Assembly: GCA_017165825.1 (NCBI GenBank)
Contig: CM029367.1
Location: 23,980,529-24,044,528 of the forward strand
From: Hepsetus odoe
Lineage: Eukaryota > Chordata > Actinopteri > Characiformes > Hepsetidae
Direction: 5' to 3'
Length of the DNA stretch: 64,000 bases
The notes under the pieces are model-generated. The model worked only from the letters and a program-made list of their open reading frames with translations. It was not told where the DNA came from and searched no databases. The translations under genes and the position numbers were made by a program. Positions 57,516-64,000 of the stretch are shown here, one piece after another. Position 1 is the stretch's first letter. Each line of letters opens with the position of its first letter.

Positions 57516-58289
57516 GCATAAAATGTGCTGTCAACTACTGAGTAACAGTCATGCCTGTACAAATAACAGCAATTCACCTTTTCTTAGCAATGAGACTGCA
57601 TTATCAGACTAACTGTATAATAACTAATAACTGTATGAAAGGTTATCCCAGCTGGCTGAGCAGTTAATAAGGACTATCTGATGAAAGTCTGTTCGTGTCA
57701 GCTGCTCCTGGCCATTTGTGTTTAATGTTGTTATGTAGTTGCATAATGAATTTATTAGAAAGATAATAACAAAGAATTACCCTGGTATTCAGACTGTGTG
57801 TTTTAAGAAGTCTTCACATTAAAAATGACCAAACATTCACTAAAATGCAGAAAATACTTTATTTCCTCAATCTTTCCTAGAGTGCAGACACAAAACAATT
57901 TTCCATCAAAATAAAGTCAAATTCAAAGTCATAATATGCAAACAATAAAATGCCTTCTCATCTTCCACCTCAGCTGCGGTTCAGAAAGTTCAGAATGTAA
58001 AGAATTTCTCTGTTTCTAAATATGAGCTAGAAGTTAGAAATAATTCATATATTCATATTTTTACAGTTGTTATTACTGGTGAACATATTAGGCACTGGCT
58101 GGGTTTCCATATCGTCAAATGCCTGACAGAATTCAAAACTATTAAAGCTTTTATTTTCTAAGATCTTAAATCTAACCAAATGAGCATGGACTATTAAACC
58201 TCGCTGTTCGATCTCACAGGCATCAGGACAACACGTTAATGGCATCACCTCATCACGGAGATAAGAAAGCAACACAATCGATTGCTTCC

Positions 58290-58765
58290 GGCACCAGCGG
58301 CTATAAAAAATTCACCAAGCTGTAATTCAATTTGCCTCCTATAAATTGCCTTTTCATTTCTATACAGAAATCACTCTGCCTGTTTGTAAGGTATCAACTA
58401 GATTATGCACGTGGCATTAGTTTTCAGTGGAATTAATATGCAAAGGAGCTCCAATTCTGTGGAAATTACCTGTAGAACGTTCTTGACACATTATGGCATT
58501 GCCTATATTATGGGTTCAGCAAATGTAAATGCAGTCACTCCCGAGCTGTTCCATGTCATTAAAGAGGCATTTAGTTTCTTATTTGCATGGAAAAAAGGAT
58601 ATTTTATTCTTGTCCTGCAGAATTGGCCATTAGAGGGGAAAACACTTGATTTTAGTCCTTGTGGCATCTCTTTAAAAAGCACCGATTTATGCCAAATACA
58701 TTCCATAATGTCAATTTCACTCTATATCAGAGAGTTATTTCATGCTCTTGCTTCACATGTTTAAA
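58290..58765. other. Candidate conserved non-coding element with octamer site
   Basis: A 475-nt block without recognisable repeats. It contains a perfect octamer ATTTGCAT at 58581-58588, the binding site of Oct-1/Oct-2 class factors, and an octamer-like ATATGCAAAG near 58437. Long frames on both strands are probably chance. Confidence 0.35.
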
Positions 58766-59065
58766 AATCTGTGCGTATCCTGTGCTGTGAAGAAATGCCT
58801 CTCTGTAGAGACACATAAATGCCTTTTTATGCCATGTACAGCTGTGGCCAAAAGTATTGAAATGAAGTATTGGTTTTCACAAAGTTTGCTGCTTCGATGT
58901 TTTTAGATGTTTTTGTCAGATGTTTCTATGGTATACTGAAGTGTAATTACAAGCACTTCATCAGTTTCATAAGTTTATTGACAATTACTTTAAGTTCATG
59001 CAAAGAGTCAATATTTGTATTGTTGGCCCTTCTTTCCAAGACCTTTGCAATTCATCCTGGCATGA

Positions 59066-59556
59066 TATGAAAGTGAAAAGTGAAAGTGACAACCCTTGTC
59101 ATTGCAAGGTCACAGCACAGCAGACAGTGAACCACAACGAAATTGGACCTCTGCATTTAACCCATGCACACTCAAACACCGTGCAGCAGTGGGCAGCTAT
59201 TGAAAGAGCCCAGGGAGCAGTGACGAGGACGGCCTTGCTCAAGGGTACCTCAGGGCAACCTATTGGGAAGGGGTTCGAACCCACAACCTTAAATTTACAT
59301 TTACATTTACGGCATTTAGCAGACACTCTTATCCAGAGCGACTTACATGTCCTAATTACTAATGACAGTCCCCCTGGAGCAACTCAGGGTTAAGGGTCTT
59401 GCTCAGGGACCCAGTGGTGGTAGTGCTGGAGGTGGGATTCGAACCGGGGACCTCTGGATCCATAGGTCCATAGGCAAGTACCCTACCACTAGACCTAGTG
59501 TAGGTGGTCCACAACCTTCTGATCATGCAGTCAATGCCCTAGGCCACCGCTGCCCC
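59066..59556 (-). repeat. tRNA-derived SINE, family A, split by SINE B
   Basis: First part 59066-59290 (tail GTGAAAAGTGAAAGTGAC to GGGGTTCGAACCCACAACCT). Second part from 59519 (CTGATCATGC to GGCCACCGCTGCCCC). The intervening segment is SINE B plus a target duplication. Confidence 0.93.
59291..59508 (-). repeat. tRNA-derived SINE, family B (nested)
   Basis: Full-length SINE B in minus orientation: tail complement TTTACGGCATTTAGCAGACA, box B complement GGGATTCGAACCGGGGACC, head complement CCTACCACTAGACC. Flanked by the perfect 10-bp duplication CCACAACCTT (59281-59290 and 59509-59518) made from SINE A sequence. Confidence 0.95.
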
Positions 59557-62500
59557 ATATCAATCAACTTCTGGGTCAAAACCTGACTGATGGAGCCCAT
59601 TTTTTCATAATCAATACCTGGAGTTTGAATTTGTGGGTTTTTGTATGTCCACCAGCTTCTTCTCTTCATTCCCAACAGGATTAAGGTCTGGGGAGCTTCC
59701 TAGCCATGGACCCAAAATTTTGATGAATTGTCCCCAGAGCCACTTAGTTATCACTTTTGCCTCCATCATGCTGGAAAAGGCATTGTTCTTCACCATCTTA
59801 GATGGTTGGGAGAAATTTCTCTCAGTGTATGTTTTGGTACAATTCTTTATGATGGCTCGATTTGTCAGCAAAATTGTGAGTAAGCCTACTCCCTTGGCTG
59901 AGAAGACACACACATGAATGACCTCAGGATAATATACTGTTGGCATGACACAGGAGTGATGGTAGCGCTCACCTTTTCATCTCTGGAAAATCTTTTTCCA
60001 GATGCCCTAAACAAGTGGAAATAGGATTCATCAGAGAAAATAACTTTACCCCAGTCCGCAGCAGTCCAGTCCTACCTAATCCCTTTTGCAGAACATGTCT
60101 GTCCCTGATATTTTTCTTGGAGAAAAGTGTCTTCTTTGCTGCACTTCTTGACACCAGGCCATCCTCCAAAAGTCTTCACCTCACTGTGCATGCAGATGCA
60201 CTCACCCCCCCTGCTGCCATTCCTGAGCCAGCTCTGGTGGTGTCCCACTCCTACAGATGAATGAATTTCAGAAAATTGTCCTGGTGCTTGCAGGTCTTTC
60301 TTGGGTGCCCTGAAGCCTTTTTCACAGTAACTGAACCTCCCCATGAAGTTCTAACATTGTTAACAGTTTTCTTAAATGGATCTATTCTCGTCACTTCAAA
60401 AATCAAATCAAATTTAAAACAAGCATCATGGCCAAACAGCCAGAGTATAAAAGTATACAGAACCTATACTTAAGTGAAAGAAAAGCTACAATGCTGTGAA
60501 AAAGTATTTCTAGATTCCTTTTTTTTTTGTCCTTTAATTACTCAAATGACCATTTGAAAACTGCATGTTATTTTTACTCAGGTTGTTTTTTATATTACAC
60601 TGGAATATAAATAAGCAAAAGCTGAGAAAATCTGAAGAAGCAACTATATTGCATAAATAGTTAATTCAGGTCACTGTCAGCTTGGTCTTAACCTCTTCTG
60701 GCAAGCTCTTATAAAGTTGAATCAGCCTAATAAATGTGTTTTATGTAAAAAGAATTCAGAAAGCAAGTTTGGTGTAAAATCAGTAATAAAGTATTACATT
60801 ATACTTTTTCTCTCTTTTTCTGTGTGTGTATGATCCCAGTACACTCAGGTGAGGAGACCACGTGCTAAGGATAATGATCTACACATGCACAGGTAAACCT
60901 GGTTGTATTCAGGTTAATGGGATCAGGGCCCTCAGGCTGACCAGAAAAGCGATCATATCCCTCTCGACTGTGACCTTATCATCTCCTGTCTCTCTCAAAA
61001 CAAGACTGATAGGAGCCAGCTTCGGCACGAAGCCACATATATGTCTCTAGTCACGCTGCTGCCACTGTTCCTGTCTGGCATCAAGGCTGTAACACTTAAA
61101 ACTCATTCTTCACATTACTGTCTGTGTCCTGTGTCTTTCTGTGTACTTAAGACATTGTATTCCTCATGGCCTTTGACTCCAGCTTTGTACTGTAATGCAT
61201 TTAAAATGCAATTCATTGCTTTACTGCATTGAGTTGTTTAATTGCACTATTCTGTCTTTGCACCATTTTTTGCATTATTTGTATTTAAACACCGATAGGT
61301 ATATACTGCATACAGACATTAATAATGCAAGGTTTTATCAGGCCACACTAAAAAAATACAATTTATTTTCCATGTTGCCTTAATCTTTTAAGTTAACTGA
61401 ACCTTATAATAATAAACAAAGTAACAAAAACCTATACTTTACATTCCATTAACTAGCCAAAAAACTAACCATAAGACCAACATATTGATATTAAATCAAA
61501 CAAATCACGTTACTACAAATCATCATTTATATACCAAGTTGTTGCAGCTTGTTGTAGCTTGGTTAAATATCACAACTACAAATTATTCAAATAAATAAAA
61601 TGAAAAATCTAAAAATTGTAACAGCACTTAAGCCAGCTTCCATTATGGTTTAAAAAATCCAAGCCTTGAATAGCTTTTTTCTTTCTGCTTTGCATTGCAT
61701 TATGGGACCATATTGTCAACCAGTAACATATTCAGGGATTAGTCCATTATAAGGGCCATGTTCTGTGTCATCCATACATTCAGACCTGTTCTTCCTGCAG
61801 TGCAGAAGCATCTTTAACTGGATATTTGTGCTCCTTAACATCTGGACCAGTTCCTTGCCATGGAATCACCCAAGTGCCTCTGACTCTACCGACATGCCTG
61901 TAAACACAATACCTCACCATGTGCTCACTCACTTGCCATCCTGAGAAGAGTAAAAACCCCAGCCTGAGGATAATAACCCATTGTTATCATGCAGTTTCAG
62001 CTGCACTGCATTATGAACTCTAACATCAATTGCTAGATTCCTTTGCTTATTATATGTACAAACATCCAGGGTCCAGTAGTAAAGTTTTTTTCTCTGATTC
62101 ACCATTCAGTATTAATTTCTTCTTCAGTCTCATAAGACTATTTTCTTGCAATCTGACCTCCACACAAAGAGGAATCACCCCTGAATATAGATTGTTCTCA
62201 AGTTTTCTTCCAACTGCTCAGAGGAAATGTTGCTTGCTACTATCACCCATGACTTGCTCACTAGGGGCTTGGAACTGGATTTCTGTAAAGCTGCTTGTTG
62301 CTCTTTGAATTGCAATGAATATATTATCAAAAGGTGAGCTTAGGTGTTCTGTTGCAGTCCAGTTGATTCAACACATCTCATTCAACTCATCAAAATAATG
62401 AATGCCAACTTGTGCACCCTTGTGAGGAATACTATGGCACTGGCAGATTTTTATTTTCGTCATGCTGCCACACCACCCTGGTTCACACAGGAGCATTTAA

Positions 62501-63766
62501 TACTGGCAAATTAAATTCTGGCCACAAAAAGGCATGCTTTTTTTGAATATTTTTTACAAACTAGTTACTTTGGCATCTGAGAATGTATTACATTTTAAAA
62601 ACCAGTCAGAAGCAGTAATTAGTATATAACTATGACCTGGCGTTTCCTTAACTACTTGACACCCACATACACCCGTATTACTTGACACCCTTGGGCCTGG
62701 GTGAAAAAACATCAGAATCTACTGTATATATGTGAATGGAGGATGGAAGTGATGACAGGAAGGCCCATGACTCTTGACTATCTGCCCTCACTGGAGAGAT
62801 ATTCACAAGTCAAAGGGCCTCAATAGCTTCCCTATAAAGAAGCCCAGGGGAGGGAGAGAAATGAACAATTGTAAAAGCATGGCATTTTTCACAATGTCCA
62901 GGCCAAGCACTCGAGGCAAAGCCAGACAAAGGCAGCTTTATTTAACATTGCTCCTTATTCACCTCCCTCTCTCTTTTTATCATCCATAAAAAACCAATCC
63001 GCTGGATATGTGAAGTCCATTAAATGCCTTCACGTACAAGGTTCTTCCCACGTAAGAAGGAATGGATGGGATGAGAAAAGCGATCGATAAACATTGTTCC
63101 TGTGCTTTTTCTTGATTGTAACCAGAAAATCTTCAAACAAGTCACTCTTAAATGTCTAGATTGTCAATGGTAGGAAGGTTTATAAGAGCCTCTCTGCTGG
63201 TCTGAGCTCTAAACATTGCTGGAAGACAAGTGCAAGTTCACAGCCATAACTCTTCGCAGACGCAAAGGGGAGTGAGGGTGGTGGACACGCCTGGCGGAGG
63301 TGCAAGATGGACAACTTCTGTTTCTCCTTTTCCCCACTGAGAGCACGCAGCAAGATTGATGGGTCTTCTGAAAGGGGCAGCAGATTTCTTTATTTTCAGC
63401 ACATTTGCTCGTGCAAGCCCCTAACAGTGTAGTCTGGGTGAGAAAGGAATCTGTCTTTATCGTAGGTTAGTGATGCGCTACTAGTGCAGGCGCTGCACTG
63501 ATAGGTCTATTTGGCACAGGCGCCCACAGGGCTGAGCATCACTCTGTAGTTGTCAGGTAGCCAGAGATGAGGCGATATGAAATGTGGCATCACAGCCAAC
63601 ACAAGAAATGCTCCTCGTTATTTCCCAGCACACAGATAAGCCTGCTTTCAGACTCTGTAACTGACAGTGTAATTGAAGGCCATTCAGGGCATTCAGGGTC
63701 TCTGCAAGCTTTACGCTCAAGCCAAACTGGAGAGGCAAGAGTGACTGCTGGAGTGTGGAGTAGGCC

Positions 63767-63796
63767 TTTTCTGTTGTTGTTGTTGTTGTTGTTGTT
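63767..63796. repeat. (TTG)n microsatellite
   Basis: About nine TTG units. Confidence 0.95.
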
Positions 63797-64000
63797 TAAT
63801 AAATTGGCTTACCTTTGGCATAACTTAAGGAAGTGCTAATGAATAATGGAGTGTCAGATAACTGTGCACTACACTGAATCTAAACTAAACTTTAACACTT
63901 AAGACCTAGTTAGGGAGGCAGCAGTGAGAAACAGTCGGCTGCTCAGGTACTTGTGTTGCTCTCCTTTAAATGGAATGTGTAATTACTTATTTTTAATGAT

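Larger units (their letters stand above)
58836..60480 (-). mobile_element. Tc1-like transposon, decayed, interrupted by nested SINEs
   Basis: The low end starts with the transposon-type sequence ACAGCTGTGGCCAAAAGTAT. On the minus strand, broken frames show transposase parts in order from high to low coordinate: KNIRDRHVLQKGLG with VKLFSLMNPIST (degenerate LFSDES catalytic segment) around 60000-60140, then a ...SSPDLNPVGNEEKKLVDIQK stretch near 59640-59700. At least one catalytic aspartate is lost. SINE A (59066-59556), itself split by SINE B, sits between the transposase and the low end. Confidence 0.75.
56640..64000 (-). other. DNTT intron 2 (partial, 5' end outside)
   Basis: Runs from the exon 3 acceptor to the window end. 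It includes a GGCT/GGAT minisatellite (57411-57515), a possible conserved block (58290-58765), a Tc1-like element with nested SINEs (58836-60480) and a (TTG)n run (63767-63795). No BRCT-domain exon was found on the minus strand. Stretches 60680-61600 and 61600-63500 show nothing definite. Confidence 0.65.

Noticed and set aside
58405..58764. 119-codon frame with opposite-strand frame
   Set aside because: No recognisable protein; better explained as non-coding DNA, possibly conserved.
63240..63400. GC-richer segment in the first intron that might be an exon
   Set aside because: No frame gives a recognisable protein and no clear splice pair; left unannotated.
56640..64000. Search for the BRCT-domain exons of DNTT
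   Set aside because: No minus-strand segment matched the expected SW.IECM or TGKHQL-type motifs; they probably lie beyond the window.

Overview
This window is vertebrate genomic DNA, almost certainly from a teleost fish. It is AT-rich and packed with interspersed repeats typical of fish: tRNA-derived SINEs, Tc1/mariner-like transposons and non-LTR retrotransposons, plus long (CT)n, (CA)n and (GA)n tracts. It also has one 338-base assembly gap. There are no bacterial-style operons.

The only protein-coding gene I can support is DNTT, terminal deoxynucleotidyltransferase (TdT), on the minus strand. TdT is the template-independent polymerase that adds N nucleotides at V(D)J junctions. Eight internal exons, with canonical splice sites and a consistent reading frame, lie at 56529-56639, 45776-45946, 42668-42739, 41206-41329, 35756-35888, 20829-20931, 2569-2814 and 1425-1508. 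Together they give 1044 nt, or 348 codons. They cover the linker after the BRCT domain, the 8-kDa domain, the fingers and palm with all three catalytic aspartates, TdT loop 1, and most of the thumb. By analogy with the 11-exon mammalian gene these are exons 3-10. The BRCT exons (1-2) should lie beyond 64000 and the last exon before position 1; I could not find either inside.

The rest of the window is intron. The introns are large (1.1, 18.0, 14.8, 5.3, 1.3, 3.0 and 10.6 kb, and more than 7.3 kb) and hold layered transposon insertions. The repeats include about 18 copies of one tRNA-derived SINE (called A here) and 9 of a second (B), whose tail resembles those shared with L2-type LINEs. A third SINE-like family (C) and a composite of the SINE A head with a LINE-type tail are also present. 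In addition there are several Tc1-like elements, a decayed LINE of about 2.3 kb, 3' pieces of two other LINEs, a solo LTR with a 5-bp target duplication, and a 29-bp minisatellite that appears to have grown from a Tc1-like transposon.

I found no new multi-gene system. The most notable signals are: a full-length U6 snRNA copy fused head to tail to SINE B; a SINE whose 3' end abuts the exon 4 splice acceptor and may supply its pyrimidine tract; a (GAAA)n microsatellite occupying the pyrimidine tract before exon 5; and a three-level nested insertion dated by a perfect 10-bp target duplication. Several repeat-free intronic blocks look like candidate conserved non-coding elements, but this cannot be tested without alignment.
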